Notes: generated from the letters alone by a model not told the origin. A stretch of DNA of 41,285 bases from Paracoccus sp. MKU1 (GCF_001447385.1 NZ_LLWQ01000211.1:1-41285), one strand, 5' to 3'; shown: positions 27,444 to 35,898, counted from the stretch's first letter. Numbers and translations are program-made.

Positions 27444-28349
27444 ATGCCCATCACCCCCGAACAACAGGCCCAGATCGACGAGCAGCGCGCCGACCCGCGC
27501 CCCACCCTGCGCGCCGTCTCCGAGGGGATGGAGCGGCACCTCTACCAGGCGCATGAAGTGCTGGACCACGGGCTGGTCCGGGTCATCGACTACATGGGCG
27601 ACGATGCCGCCATCACCCAGGCCGCGCGGGTCAGCTATGGCCGCGGCACGAAATCGGTCAGCAATGACGAGGGGCTGATCCGCTATCTGATGCGGCACTG
27701 GCACTCGACCCCGTTCGAGATGTGCGAGGTCAAGTTCCACGTCAAGCTGCCGGTCTTCGTCGCCCGGCAATGGATCCGCCACCGCACTGCCAATGTGAAC
27801 GAATACTCGGCGCGTTACTCGATCCTGGACCGCGAATTCTACATCCCGGCGCCCGAACACCTCGCCGCACAATCGACGGTGAACAACCAGGGCCGCGGGC
27901 AGGTGCTGGAGGGCGACGAGGCCGCCCGCGTCCTGGACCTGCTGCGCGAGGACGCGATGCGCAGCTATGACCATTACGAGCAGATGCTGAGCCAGGACGG
28001 CCAGCAGGGTCTGGCCCGTGAACTGGCGCGTATGAACCTGCCGGCCAATATCTACACGCAATGGTATTGGAAGGTGGACCTGCACAACCTGTTCCACTTC
28101 CTGCGCCTGCGCGCCGATGCCCATGCGCAATACGAGATCCGCGCCTATGCCGAGACCATGTGCGGCATCGTCCGCGACTGGGTGCCCTTCGCCTATGCCG
28201 CCTTCGAGGATTACCGGCTGGGTGGGGTGCAGCTTTCCGCCAAGGGCGTCGAGGCGCTGAAGCGCCGGCTGGCGGGCGAAACCGTCACGCAGGAAAACAG
28301 CGGCATGAGCAAGGGCGAATGGCGCGAGTTCGAGGCGGTCTGGGGCTGA
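27444..28349 (+). CDS. thyX: flavin-dependent thymidylate synthase
   Basis: ThyX makes dTMP from dUMP using methylene-tetrahydrofolate, NADPH and FAD. The 301-residue protein has the ThyX motif RHRX7S at 112-122 (RHR, seven residues, Ser122) in [19 protein letters not shown], and [20 protein letters not shown] before it. ATG at 27444 follows GAGGATTCCGCC; a start at 27417 is also possible. It is longer than the roughly 230-residue bacterial form, as is common in alphaproteobacteria, because of N- and C-terminal extensions. Confidence 0.95.
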   Translation: MPITPEQQAQIDEQRADPRPTLRAVSEGMERHLYQAHEVLDHGLVRVIDYMGDDAAITQAARVSYGRGTKSVSNDEGLIRYLMRHWHSTPFEMCEVKFHVKLPVFVARQWIRHRTANVNEYSARYSILDREFYIPAPEHLAAQSTVNNQGRGQVLEGDEAARVLDLLREDAMRSYDHYEQMLSQDGQQGLARELARMNLPANIYTQWYWKVDLHNLFHFLRLRADAHAQYEIRAYAETMCGIVRDWVPFAYAAFEDYRLGGVQLSAKGVEALKRRLAGETVTQENSGMSKGEWREFEAVWG

Positions 28350-28425
28350 ACCGAAGATTTTCAATATTTTCTTGCGACACCCTTAACAGCTTGCGCGTTG
28401 ACGCAACGTCATCCTGCGCTTCCCC

Positions 28426-28448
28426 TGTCGGAACCCACAATCCCGACA
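28426..28448 (+). promoter_or_regulatory. small hairpin before the BMP gene ribosome site
   Basis: TGTCGG (28426-28431) pairs with CCGACA (28443-28448), loop 11 bases, ending directly at AAAGGA. It could modulate ribosome access. The same leader has TTGCG-CGTTGA-CGCAA (about 28391-28406). No known riboswitch class fits. Confidence 0.3.
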
Positions 28449-28464
28449 AAGGACAGTGAACAGG

Positions 28465-29451
28465 ATGCATACCACAGTTCGGCTGGCCCTGGCCGCCTCG
28501 CTGCTGGCGGCCGGCGCAGGCCATGCGCAGGACGGCGAGCTTTCGATCGCCATGCTCATTCCGGGCAGGATCGACGACAATGGTTTCATGGAGGCCGGCT
28601 ATAACGGCCTTCTGAAGATCGAGAAACAGTTCGGCGCGAAGATCGCCTATACCGATCAGGTGCAGCCGGAACCGGACAAGCTGGAAGAGGCGCTGCGCGC
28701 CCTCGCCCGGCAAACCCCGGACATGGTGATCGCCCATGGCGGCCAGAACAACGAGGCCGCCAAGACCGTCGCGGCCGAATTCCCCGACATCCCCTTCGTC
28801 GTGGTGCAAGGCGGCGTGACCGGGCCAAACCTGTCCAGCTATGAGTTGCTGCAAGAGCACAGCGCCTGGCTTGGCGGCGCGGCCGCGGGGCTGCTGACGC
28901 AATCCGGCGTGGTCGGCCATATCTCGGGCATCCGGGTGACGCCGGGCCTCAAGGGGCGCGGCGGGTTCTACCACGGGCTGATGCACACCAGGCCCGACGC
29001 AAAGTTCCTGACGATCTTTGCCGGCAACCAGGACGACACCGAACTGGCCGCACGGGTGGCGAAGACCGAAACGGACCAGGGCGCCGACATCATCTTCACC
29101 ATGCTGAACGCCGGGCGCCAGGGCGCCACCGACGCCATGCGCGAGGCCGGCGCGAAACAGATCGGCAATGTCATCGACTGGACCAAGGTCGAGCCGGACG
29201 TCTTCATCGCCTCGGCCATCGCCGATGTCAGCATTCCCAGCGTACAGGCGGTGCAGGACCTGGTGGACGGCACATGGAAGCCGGAGACCGTCAAGCATAT
29301 CGGGCTGGAAAACCCCGAAGCCGTCTCGCTGACCCTGTCCGACAGCGTCCCGGCCGAGATCCGCGACCGCATCGACGCCCTGCGCGAGCAGATCGTGACG
29401 GGAGAGATCGAGGTCGCGACCGAATATTCCGGCCCGGAGTTGGAGATGTGA
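28465..29451 (+). CDS. BMP-family substrate-binding lipoprotein-like protein (orphan)
   Basis: The 328-residue protein has a signal peptide (cleavage after GAGHA, residue 21) without a lipobox, then a BMP (Med/PnrA-like) domain: LIPGRIDDNGFMEAGYNGL, VIAHGGQNNEAAKTVAAEFP, and IGNVIDWTKVEPDVFIASAIADVSI. Relatives bind purine nucleosides for BmpDEFG-type ABC import. No permease or ATPase gene is adjacent, so partners must be elsewhere or it serves another role. ATG at 28465 has AAAGGA 12 bases away, slightly far; GTG at 28456 is an alternative. Confidence 0.85.
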   Translation: MHTTVRLALAASLLAAGAGHAQDGELSIAMLIPGRIDDNGFMEAGYNGLLKIEKQFGAKIAYTDQVQPEPDKLEEALRALARQTPDMVIAHGGQNNEAAKTVAAEFPDIPFVVVQGGVTGPNLSSYELLQEHSAWLGGAAAGLLTQSGVVGHISGIRVTPGLKGRGGFYHGLMHTRPDAKFLTIFAGNQDDTELAARVAKTETDQGADIIFTMLNAGRQGATDAMREAGAKQIGNVIDWTKVEPDVFIASAIADVSIPSVQAVQDLVDGTWKPETVKHIGLENPEAVSLTLSDSVPAEIRDRIDALREQIVTGEIEVATEYSGPELEM

Positions 29452-29479
29452 CCGGGAATCGCGCAGGAAGCGGCGGCGC

Positions 29480-30262
29480 CTAAAGCGCCGTCCACCCCCC
29501 GTCCACCGAGATCGTCGTGCCGGTGATCTGCTCTGCCGCCGACGAGCACAGGAAGACCGCCGTGCCGCCCATCTGCTCGACCGTGGCGAATTGCCCCGAG
29601 GGCTGGCGTTGCAGCATGACCTTGGCGATCACCTCGTCGCGGCTCATGTTGTGGGTCTTCATCTGGTCGGGGATCTGCTTTTCCACGATCGGGGTCAGCA
29701 CATAGCCGGGGCAGATGGCGTTGCAGGTGATCGGCTCCTTCGCGGTCTCCAGCGCCGTCACCTTGGTCAGGCCGACGATGCCGTGCTTGGCCGCGACATA
29801 GGCCGACTTGTATTCGCTGGCCGTCAGCCCATGCGCCGAGGCGATGTTGATGACCCTGCCCCAGCCGGCCTTGCGCATCAGGGGCAGTGCCGCCGCCGTG
29901 GTGTGAAAGGCGGAGCTCAGGTTGATGGCGATGATCGCATCCCATTTCTCGGCCGGGAAATCCGGGATCGGCGCGACATGCTGGATGCCGGCATTGTTCA
30001 CCAGGATGTCGCAGGCGCCGGCCTTCCCGATCAGGGCGCGGCAGTCGGCGCCCTTGGACATATCGGCCTGGATATAGCGCACCGCGACGCCATGCTCGGC
30101 GGCAAGGCTTTCGGCCAGCGCGTGATCCTCGGCCGCGTCGGTGAAGCTGTTCAGCACGAGATCCGCGCCCGCCCGCGCCAGTTCCTGCGCGATCCCGAGC
30201 CCGATCCCCGAGTTGGAGCCCGTCACCACCGCCGTCTTGCCGCTGAGGAATTTCTCGAACAT
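29480..30262 (-). CDS. bdhA: 3-hydroxybutyrate dehydrogenase
   Basis: The 260-residue SDR has GSNSGIG at 15-21, NNAG at 89-92, catalytic Ser142, Tyr155 and Lys159, and the substrate residues Gln94, His144 and Lys152 found in known HBDH enzymes. It oxidises (R)-3-hydroxybutyrate from PHB breakdown to acetoacetate. Start at 30262 follows GGAGGCAGCG. A TGCTG...CAGCA inverted repeat lies at 30283-30301 upstream; PhaR-like regulators bind CTGC/GCAG-type sites, but the match is incomplete. Confidence 0.93.
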   Translation of the reverse strand: MFEKFLSGKTAVVTGSNSGIGLGIAQELARAGADLVLNSFTDAAEDHALAESLAAEHGVAVRYIQADMSKGADCRALIGKAGACDILVNNAGIQHVAPIPDFPAEKWDAIIAINLSSAFHTTAAALPLMRKAGWGRVINIASAHGLTASEYKSAYVAAKHGIVGLTKVTALETAKEPITCNAICPGYVLTPIVEKQIPDQMKTHNMSRDEVIAKVMLQRQPSGQFATVEQMGGTAVFLCSSAAEQITGTTISVDGGWTAL

Positions 30263-30468
30263 CGCTGCCTCCACGCCTGCGTTGCTGTTGCAGCGGCAGC
30301 ATGGGGAAAAAGCCAGGACCGCACAAGATCGGGCACCGACCCCGCCGCGGGGTGCGCGAGCCCGACGAAGCCGCGCGTTCCGTTCACATTTTCGCGTGAT
30401 CGATTCCCCCGTGGGGGCTGGCATGCCCGGCGTCCCGAGCCGCCGCGGAAAGCCGCAAAACCCCCAAG

Positions 30469-30495
30469 AAAAAAGCGCCCGCACGAGGCGGGCGC
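30469..30495 (-). terminator. intrinsic terminator of the candidate small RNA
   Basis: On the minus strand GCGCCCGC (30495-30488) and GCGGGCGC (30482-30475) form a perfect 8-base stem with a 5-base loop, followed directly by TTTTTT. It is the best Rho-independent terminator in the window. The opposite strand has no T-run, so it works only leftwards. Confidence 0.88.
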
Positions 30496-30542
30496 AAGTC
30501 ATGAGGCAGGTTTCATACAGGCAAGAAACCTATCGAGCAGTG
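30469..30542 (-). ncRNA. candidate small RNA of about 74 nt
   Basis: A near-consensus sigma-70 promoter (30576-30548) should start transcription near 30541-30544 on the minus strand. About 75 bases on is a textbook intrinsic terminator. Between them is a 7-base hairpin AGGTTTC/GAAACCT (30508-30531, 10-base loop containing TTGCCTGTAT on the minus strand). The unit lies in the leader of the plus-strand binding-protein gene and is antisense to it. It does not resemble tmRNA, SRP RNA or RNase P RNA. Transcription is predicted, not observed. Confidence 0.55.
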
Positions 30543-30547
30543 CCTTA

Positions 30548-30576
30548 TCTATACGCTTTTCCCCCCATGAGTCCAA
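30548..30576 (-). promoter_or_regulatory. sigma-70 promoter of the candidate small RNA
   Basis: TTGGAC (30576-30571), a 17-base spacer, TATAGA (30553-30548) on the minus strand. Five of six bases match the -35 hexamer at TTGGAC/TTGACA and four of six the -10 at TATAGA/TATAAT. Near-consensus promoters are rare in this GC-rich sequence, and this one points straight at the terminator. Confidence 0.6.
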
Positions 30577-30658
30577 GGCGTAAGTTTGCTTCAAGGTGAA
30601 CGGGCGGTTAATCTGGGCGCAGGCAGAACCAACGACCCGGAAAACAGGGCCATCGAGC

Positions 30659-32515
30659 ATGCGATTCTTCAAGTTTGCTAACGAATCCGCGATCTGGCGG
30701 CGAATCGCGCTGTGCCTGTGTGTTGCATCCATGCCGCTGGCAAGCCCCGCAGAACCCATGCATGCCATTGCAATGTATGGAGAACCTGCGCTGCCACCCG
30801 GCTTCTCCCACCTGCCCTACGCCAATCCCGAGGCGCCCAAGGGCGGCACGATTCGCCTGGCCGAGACGGGCAGCTTCGATTCGCTCAATCCGTGGATCCT
30901 GATGGGCAACCCGGTCTGGCCGATCTTTACCCAGCCGGGCCTGCTGACCGAGTCGCTGATGATGCGCTCGATCGATGAGCCCTTCACGCTTTACGGCCTC
31001 CTCGCCGAAAGCGTCGAGACCGATCCCGACCGGACATGGGTCGAGTTCACCCTGCGCCCCGAGGCGCGGTTCTCGGACGGCACGCCCGTCACCGTCGAGG
31101 ACGTGATGTGGTCCTATGAGGTGCTGGGGACCAAGGGGCACCCGCGCTATACCGCCGTCTGGTCCAAGGTCGAGGAGATGGAACAGACCGGCCCGCGCTC
31201 GGTCCGTTTCACCTTCAACACCGCCGACCGCGAGCTGTCGATGCTGATGGGCATGCGGCCGATCCTGAAGAAGGCGCAATGGCAAGGGCGCGATTTCGGC
31301 CAGTCCAGCCTGATGGTGCCCATTGGCTCGGGCCCCTATGTGATCGACAAGGTCGATCCGGGCCGCGCGATCACCTTTCGCCGCAACCCGGATTATTGGG
31401 GCCGCGACCTGGCAGTGACGCGCGGCATGCATAATTTCGACGTGATCCGCTACGACTATTTCGGCGATGCCTCGGCCATGTTCGAGGCCTTCAAGGCCGG
31501 CGAGATCGACGTCTGGCGCGAGCTGGTCGCGGCGCGCTGGGACCGCGACTTCGATTTCCCCGCCATGCGCGACGGCCGGATGGTGAAATCCGAGATCCCG
31601 CACAGCCGCCCCTCGGGAATCATGGGGCTGGTGATGAACACCCGCAATCCGCTCTTCGCGGACTGGCGGGTGCGGCAGGCGATGATCGAGGCCTTCAACC
31701 ACCGCTTCATCAACATGACGCTGACCGGCGGCAAGGACCCGCGCATCACCAGCTATTTCGCCAATTCCGAACTGGCGATGCAGCCCGGCCCGGCCAGCGG
31801 ACGCGAGGCCGAGCTGCTCGCCCCCTTCGCGGACCAGCTGCCGCCCGGCACCGTTGACGGCTACGCCCTGCCCGAGGGCGGCGAGCGCGCCATCGACCGC
31901 AAGGGCATCCGCGCCGCGCTGGACCTGCTCGGCGAGGCGGGCTGGACCGTCCAGCAGGGCGAGCTGCGCGACGCCCAGGGCCGCCCCTTCAGCTTCGAGA
32001 TCCTGCTGAACCAGTCCGGCAGCGCCATGCGCACCAGCGCCGAGATGCGGCAGATCGTCGACATCTTCGTGCAGTCGCTGCGCAACCTGGGCATCCGCCC
32101 CAAGGTGACGCTGCTCGATTCGGCGCAATATGTGGAACGCACCAACAACTACCAGTTCGACATGACCTGGTACGAGCGCGGGCTGTCGCTCTCGCCCGGC
32201 AACGAGCAGCGGCTCTATTGGGGTCGCGAGGGCGTGACTAAGCCGGGCAGCCGCAACTGGATGGGCATGGACAGCCCCGCCGCCGAGGCGATGATCGCCG
32301 AGATGGGCCAGGCCCGCACCCATGAAGGTTTTGTCGCAGCGGTCAGGGCTCTTGATCGGATCTTAACCGCCGGACGCTATGTCATTCCCGTCAGCTATTC
32401 ACGGATTTCCCGCTTGGCCCATCGCGCCGACCTGGATTATCCTGAAAACACGCCGCTTTACGGTGACTGGCCCGGCTTCATGCCAGAAACCTGGTGGCAG
32501 GAGGAAAGAGAATGA
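30659..32515 (+). CDS. YejA-like family 5 extracellular solute-binding protein
   Basis: The 618-residue protein begins with a positively charged signal peptide (RRIALCLCVASMPLASPAE) and then HAIAMYGEPALPPGFSHLPY, NPEAPKGGTIRLAE, the start seen in YejA-type peptide-binding proteins (YejA of YejABEF takes up peptides and microcin C). SBP_bac_5 hallmarks such as GPYVIDKVDPGRAITFRRNP follow. No yejBEF permease or ATPase genes are adjacent. ATG at 30659 has AGGG upstream; an earlier ATG at 30596 would add a non-secretory N-terminus. The stop overlaps the next gene's start as ATGA. Confidence 0.88.
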   Translation: MRFFKFANESAIWRRIALCLCVASMPLASPAEPMHAIAMYGEPALPPGFSHLPYANPEAPKGGTIRLAETGSFDSLNPWILMGNPVWPIFTQPGLLTESLMMRSIDEPFTLYGLLAESVETDPDRTWVEFTLRPEARFSDGTPVTVEDVMWSYEVLGTKGHPRYTAVWSKVEEMEQTGPRSVRFTFNTADRELSMLMGMRPILKKAQWQGRDFGQSSLMVPIGSGPYVIDKVDPGRAITFRRNPDYWGRDLAVTRGMHNFDVIRYDYFGDASAMFEAFKAGEIDVWRELVAARWDRDFDFPAMRDGRMVKSEIPHSRPSGIMGLVMNTRNPLFADWRVRQAMIEAFNHRFINMTLTGGKDPRITSYFANSELAMQPGPASGREAELLAPFADQLPPGTVDGYALPEGGERAIDRKGIRAALDLLGEAGWTVQQGELRDAQGRPFSFEILLNQSGSAMRTSAEMRQIVDIFVQSLRNLGIRPKVTLLDSAQYVERTNNYQFDMTWYERGLSLSPGNEQRLYWGREGVTKPGSRNWMGMDSPAAEAMIAEMGQARTHEGFVAAVRALDRILTAGRYVIPVSYSRISRLAHRADLDYPENTPLYGDWPGFMPETWWQEERE

Positions 32516-32646
32516 AATTCAGTCGGATCGCAACCGTCCTGGCCCTCCTTGCGCTCGCCGCGTGCAATACCGTGGCCGGCGTGGGCGAGGACATCACCGG
32601 CGTCTCGCGCATGGTGCAGGGCGGCATTGGCGGAGGAGGCTACTGA
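32512..32646 (+). CDS. entericidin-like small lipoprotein
   Basis: This 44-residue ORF has a lipoprotein signal peptide with lipobox LAAC at 15-18, then NTVAGVGEDITGVSRMV and a Gly-rich end, the complete layout of EcnA/EcnB entericidins. In E. coli the pair is an antidote/toxin set under starvation control; in alphaproteobacteria single entericidins are common stress lipoproteins. It is below the usual gene-calling length. Its ATG overlaps the YejA-like stop (ATGA) and its stop overlaps the next start (TGATG). Confidence 0.85.
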   Translation: MKFSRIATVLALLALAACNTVAGVGEDITGVSRMVQGGIGGGGY

Positions 32647-32984
32647 TGAAATGGGTTCACGTCCGCGACAATTGGCCCGCCTTCTTCGAGGCCATCGTCG
32701 AGAAATGGCCTTCGGCCGATGAAAGCGACCTGGAGGAGATCGATGGCGACCAGCGCGCCTTCATCGCCTATATCGCCGAGGTCACCGGGCAGGAGATCGA
32801 CGAGACCAAGGATGAGATCCGCGAATGGCTGGCGGGCGAGATCCCCTCGGACATCGTCATGGATCCGATCCACGACAATCACTCGATCGCGCTGTCCGCG
32901 AAATATGTCGGCGAGGGCGAGGACGAATATGACGACGACGCCCGTTTCGGCGATGACGACGAGGTGCGGGACGACGGCGACTGA
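32646..32984 (+). CDS. acidic CsbD-like protein
   Basis: The 112-residue protein has VRDNWPAFFEAIVEKWPSAD, ESDLEEIDGDQRAFIAYI and ETKDEIREWL, resembling CsbD-like stress proteins, then an acidic tail EGEDEYDDDARFGDDDE. Start at 32646 shares one base with the entericidin stop, and GGAGGAGGC upstream is a strong ribosome site. Function unknown. The operon ends with a dispersed repeat at 33010. Confidence 0.72.
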   Translation: MKWVHVRDNWPAFFEAIVEKWPSADESDLEEIDGDQRAFIAYIAEVTGQEIDETKDEIREWLAGEIPSDIVMDPIHDNHSIALSAKYVGEGEDEYDDDARFGDDDEVRDDGD

Positions 32985-33009
32985 GGCGGGGGATCGAGGC
33001 GCCGGCGGC

Positions 33010-33074
33010 CGGGGGCTCCGCCCCGCTCGTCGCTGCGCTCCTCGCCCCCCCGGAGTATTTTTCAAACGGTGAAA
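33010..33074 (+). repeat. dispersed intergenic palindromic repeat, copy 4
   Basis: CGGGGGCTCCGCCCCG hairpin, a CGTCGCTGCGC segment, CCCCCCGGAGTATTTTT and a CAAACGGTGAAA end. It lies between the convergent ends of the acidic-protein gene (32984) and exonuclease III (33079). Confidence 0.72.
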
Positions 33075-33078
33075 GACA

Positions 33079-33864
33079 TCAGGCGTCGAGATCGATCCAG
33101 ACCGGGACATGGTCGCTGGGCTTGTCCTTGGCGCGTTCGTCGCGGTCGATGCCAAGGTCGATCAGCAGGTCGGCGGCTTGCGGCGACAGCAGCACATGGT
33201 CGATGCGGATGCCGTTGTCCCTTTGCCAGGCGCCCGCCTGATAGTCCCAGAAGGTGAAGGGGCCGCGCGTGCTGTCCGGCTGACGCAGCCGCACCGCATC
33301 AGCCCAGCCGTCGAAGATGATGCGGCGCAGCGCGGCGCGGCTTTCCGGTTGGAACAGCGCGTCGCCCAGCCATTTTTCCGGGAAGGCGGCGTCGCGGGGT
33401 TCGGGGATGACATTGTAGTCGCCCAGCATGGCCACCGGCATCTCTGTCGCCAGAAGTGCCTTGGCCCGCGCGCGCAGCCGCTCCATCCAGGCCAGCTTGT
33501 AGTCGAATTTCGGCCCCGGCTGCGGGTTGCCGTTCGGCAGGTAGAGCCCGGCGATACGCACCGCCCGATGGCCGACCACCGTCGCCTCGATGTAGCGGGC
33601 CTGCTCGTCCGTCTCGTCGCCCGGCAGGCCGCGGCTGACATCCTCCAGCGGCAGCTTCGACAGGATGGCGACGCCGTTGAAGCCCTTCTGCCCGTGGGTT
33701 TCGATATTGTAGCCCAGGTCGGCGATCGGCTCGCGCGGGAAGCCCTCGTCCTGGGTCTTGATCTCTTGCAGGACCGCGACGTCGGGCTGCGCTTCGGAAA
33801 GCCAGCCGGTCAGGGTCTCGATGCGGGCGCGGACGCCGTTGATGTTGAATGTCGCGATCTTCAT
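33079..33864 (-). CDS. xth: exodeoxyribonuclease III
   Basis: The 261-residue protein is a complete AP endonuclease/ExoIII: FNINGVRARIE (6-16), the metal ligand in VLQEIKTQDEGFP (Glu34), HGQKGFNGVAILSK, LYLPNGNP, the MLGDYNV active-site segment and IRIDHVLLSP plus the final SDHVPVWIDLD. It nicks DNA at abasic sites and degrades 3' ends. Stop near repeat copy 4; 38 bases separate it from erpA on the same strand. Confidence 0.95.
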   Translation of the reverse strand: MKIATFNINGVRARIETLTGWLSEAQPDVAVLQEIKTQDEGFPREPIADLGYNIETHGQKGFNGVAILSKLPLEDVSRGLPGDETDEQARYIEATVVGHRAVRIAGLYLPNGNPQPGPKFDYKLAWMERLRARAKALLATEMPVAMLGDYNVIPEPRDAAFPEKWLGDALFQPESRAALRRIIFDGWADAVRLRQPDSTRGPFTFWDYQAGAWQRDNGIRIDHVLLSPQAADLLIDLGIDRDERAKDKPSDHVPVWIDLDA

Positions 33865-33902
33865 GCGCGCGAGACTAGCCGTCTGCGCGCGCCGAGGCCA
33901 GA

Positions 33903-34238
33903 TCAGATCGAGAAGGACGTGCCGCAGCCACAGGACGAACTGGCATTCGGGTTGTCGATGGTGAAGCGGGCGCCGATCAGCTCGTCGGCGAAGTCGATGG
34001 TCGCGCCGGCCAGGAAGGGCAGCGAGACCGGATCGACCACCACGCTCTGGCCGGCACCGCTGAGCACGAGGTCGTCCTCGGCCGCCTCGTCCAGGCGGAT
34101 GTCATACTGGAACCCCGAGCAGCCACCGCCCGCGACCGCGACCCGCAAGGGCCGCATGGGGCCGTCGCCATTGATCTCGGCCAGGCGCGCAAAGGCGCGT
34201 TCGGTGACCCTGGGGGGCAGGTTCAGACCAGTGTTCAT
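33903..34238 (-). CDS. erpA: iron-sulfur cluster insertion protein ErpA
   Basis: An A-type carrier of 111 residues with the three cluster cysteines Cys40 (GGGCSGFQY), Cys103 and Cys105 (SSCGCGTSF). It passes [Fe-S] clusters to apoproteins. AGGAACGCCCC precedes the ATG at 34238. It is divergent from dgt with 75 bases between them, an arrangement frequent in Rhodobacteraceae. Confidence 0.92.
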   Translation of the reverse strand: MNTGLNLPPRVTERAFARLAEINGDGPMRPLRVAVAGGGCSGFQYDIRLDEAAEDDLVLSGAGQSVVVDPVSLPFLAGATIDFADELIGARFTIDNPNASSSCGCGTSFSI

Positions 34239-34313
34239 GGGGCGTTCCTGTTTCCGTCTTCCGGTCTGGAATATAGGCTCTGGCCCGATACCCCGCAAGG
34301 AACGCAGGAACAG

Positions 34314-35450
34314 ATGACCGCAGCCTATGCCTGCCAGCCCGATGACAGCCGCGGCCGCCGCTGGCCCGAGCGCATGTCCACCTTTCGCAGCCCCTGGCAG
34401 CGCGACCGCGACCGCATCATCCATTCCAGCGCCTTTCGCCGGCTCAAGCACAAGACCCAGGTCTTCGTCGAGCATGAGGGGGATTATTACCGCACCCGCC
34501 TGACCCATACCATCGAGGTGGCGCAGGTCGCCCGCACCATCGCCGGGGCGCTGGGGCTGAACACCGACCTGGCCGAAACGGTGGCGCTGGCGCATGACCT
34601 GGGCCATCCGCCCTTCGGCCATACCGGCGAGGATGCGCTGGCGGCGCTGATGGCGCCCTATGGCGGCTTCGACCACAATGCCCAGGCCCTGCGCATCGTG
34701 ACCCGGCTGGAGCGGCATTACGCCGATTTCGACGGGCTGAACCTGACCTGGGAGAGCCTGGAGGGGATCGCCAAGCATAACGGGCCGGTGACCGGCGAAT
34801 TGTCCTATGCGCTGGCCGAGGTGAATGCGGAATGGGACCTCGAGCTGCATACCAATGCCAGCGCCGAGGCCCAGGTCGCGGCGGTGGCCGACGACGTGGC
34901 CTATAACCACCACGACCTGCATGACGGGCTGCGTGCCGGGCTGTTCACCGAGGAGGATCTGGCGCAGCTGCCGGTGGTGGGCGAGGCCTTTGCCGAGGTC
35001 GATGCGCTGCATCCGGGGCTGGAGCCGATGCGGCGGCGGCACGAGGCGCTGCGCCGGGTCTTCGGCGTCATGGTCGAGGACGTGATCGCCGTGGCGCAGA
35101 ACCGCCTGGCCAGCCTCCAGCCGCAAAGCGTGCAGGAGATTCGCGCCATGGAGGGGCCGATCATCCGGTTTTCGAAGCCGCTTTATCAGAATCTCAAGGC
35201 GATCAAGCTGTTCCTGTTCCAGCGCATGTATCGCGCCCCCTCGGTGGTGGTCGAGAGGCAGCGGGTGACCGAGATGCTGAACGGGCTGTTCCCGCTGTTC
35301 CTGAACGATCCATCGAAGATGCCCGAGCATTGGTTCGAGGCCGCCGAAGCCGCCGGGGACGAGACCGGCCGGGCACGGGTGGTGCTGGATTACGTCGCCG
35401 GCATGACCGACCGCTTCGCCATCCAGGAAGCACTGCGCCTGCTGGGCTGA
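34314..35450 (+). CDS. dgt: deoxyguanosinetriphosphate triphosphohydrolase-like protein
   Basis: The 378-residue HD-domain protein has His65 (RLTHTIEVAQVAR) and His94-Asp95 in ALAHDLGHPPFGHTGED, with FRRLKHKTQVF before it. It cleaves dNTPs to nucleosides and triphosphate; this shorter type 2 class acts on several dNTPs. In many relatives argS follows directly; here a dispersed repeat and a convergent DUF305 gene follow instead. Confidence 0.93.
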   Translation: MTAAYACQPDDSRGRRWPERMSTFRSPWQRDRDRIIHSSAFRRLKHKTQVFVEHEGDYYRTRLTHTIEVAQVARTIAGALGLNTDLAETVALAHDLGHPPFGHTGEDALAALMAPYGGFDHNAQALRIVTRLERHYADFDGLNLTWESLEGIAKHNGPVTGELSYALAEVNAEWDLELHTNASAEAQVAAVADDVAYNHHDLHDGLRAGLFTEEDLAQLPVVGEAFAEVDALHPGLEPMRRRHEALRRVFGVMVEDVIAVAQNRLASLQPQSVQEIRAMEGPIIRFSKPLYQNLKAIKLFLFQRMYRAPSVVVERQRVTEMLNGLFPLFLNDPSKMPEHWFEAAEAAGDETGRARVVLDYVAGMTDRFAIQEALRLLG

Positions 35451-35455
35451 GCGCA

Positions 35456-35536
35456 AGGGGGGCTTTGCCCCCCGCCGATCCGGCCCCCTCGACGGGGGCC
35501 GGATCGGCTCCCCCAGGATATTTGACCACGGAAGAA
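35456..35536 (+). repeat. dispersed intergenic palindromic repeat, copy 5
   Basis: GGGGGGCTTTGCCCCCC hairpin, a second perfect stem CCGATCCGGCCCCC-TCGA-GGGGGCCGGATCGG, then CTCCCCCAGGATATTT and GACCACGGAAGAA. It starts 6 bases after the dgt stop, between convergent genes. It is the most complete copy. Confidence 0.82.
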
Positions 35537-35544
35537 CGCAGGGG

Positions 35545-35898
35545 CTATTCGGCCTTGCCGTGCTCTTGCAGCCATTGCCGCATCATCTCGATCTCGGCCT
35601 CCTGGGCCTTGATGACCTCTTCGGCCAGCTTGCGGACCTCTGGATCCTTGCCATGTTCCAGCGCGACCCTGGCCATGTCGATGGCACCCTGGTGATGCGG
35701 GATCATGCCGCGCATGAAGTCGACATCGGCGTCGCCGCTGTAATCGATCATCATCTCCTCATGCATCCGCTCCATCGCCTGCTGGTAGCCGGCGGTCGAG
35801 GGGCTGTCGCCATGTCCCGCATGATCCATGGCCGCATGATCCTGGGCCGCGGCCGGCAAAGCGATCAGCGCGGCAAGGGCGAATGTGGCAAGACGCAT
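35545..35898 (-). CDS. exported DUF305 protein
   Basis: The 117-residue protein has a signal peptide ([19 protein letters not shown]), a His-rich mature N-terminus ([13 protein letters not shown]) and the DUF305 core [23 protein letters not shown]305 proteins are ferritin-like, periplasmic and often found with copper genes; the Met/His content suits metal binding. CAGGAGAAAGCC precedes the ATG. No other metal genes are next to it. Confidence 0.85.
   Translation of the reverse strand: MRLATFALAALIALPAAAQDHAAMDHAGHGDSPSTAGYQQAMERMHEEMMIDYSGDADVDFMRGMIPHHQGAIDMARVALEHGKDPEVRKLAEEVIKAQEAEIEMMRQWLQEHGKAE

Larger units (their letters stand above)
30263..30658. other. 396-base gap: bdhA upstream region, small RNA gene and YejA leader
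   Basis: From 30263 to about 30468 I see only possible bdhA control sequence, including TGCTG...CAGCA at 30283-30301 and CCCCC-GT-GGGGG near 30405-30416. From 30469 to 30576 there is a minus-strand unit with promoter and terminator (listed separately). The remainder, 30577-30658, is the leader of the binding-protein gene. A 53-codon minus frame (30499-30660) also spans this region but has no ribosome site. Confidence 0.6.

Noticed and set aside
30469..30542. tmRNA, SRP RNA or RNase P RNA as identity of the small RNA
   Set aside because: The length is wrong and none of their conserved core sequences is present.
30499..30660. A 53-residue minus-strand protein (MLDGPVFRVVGSACAQINRP onwards)
   Set aside because: There is no ribosome site and codon use is mixed. 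The promoter found inside the frame and the terminator right after it fit a small RNA better. It remains possible as a relic.
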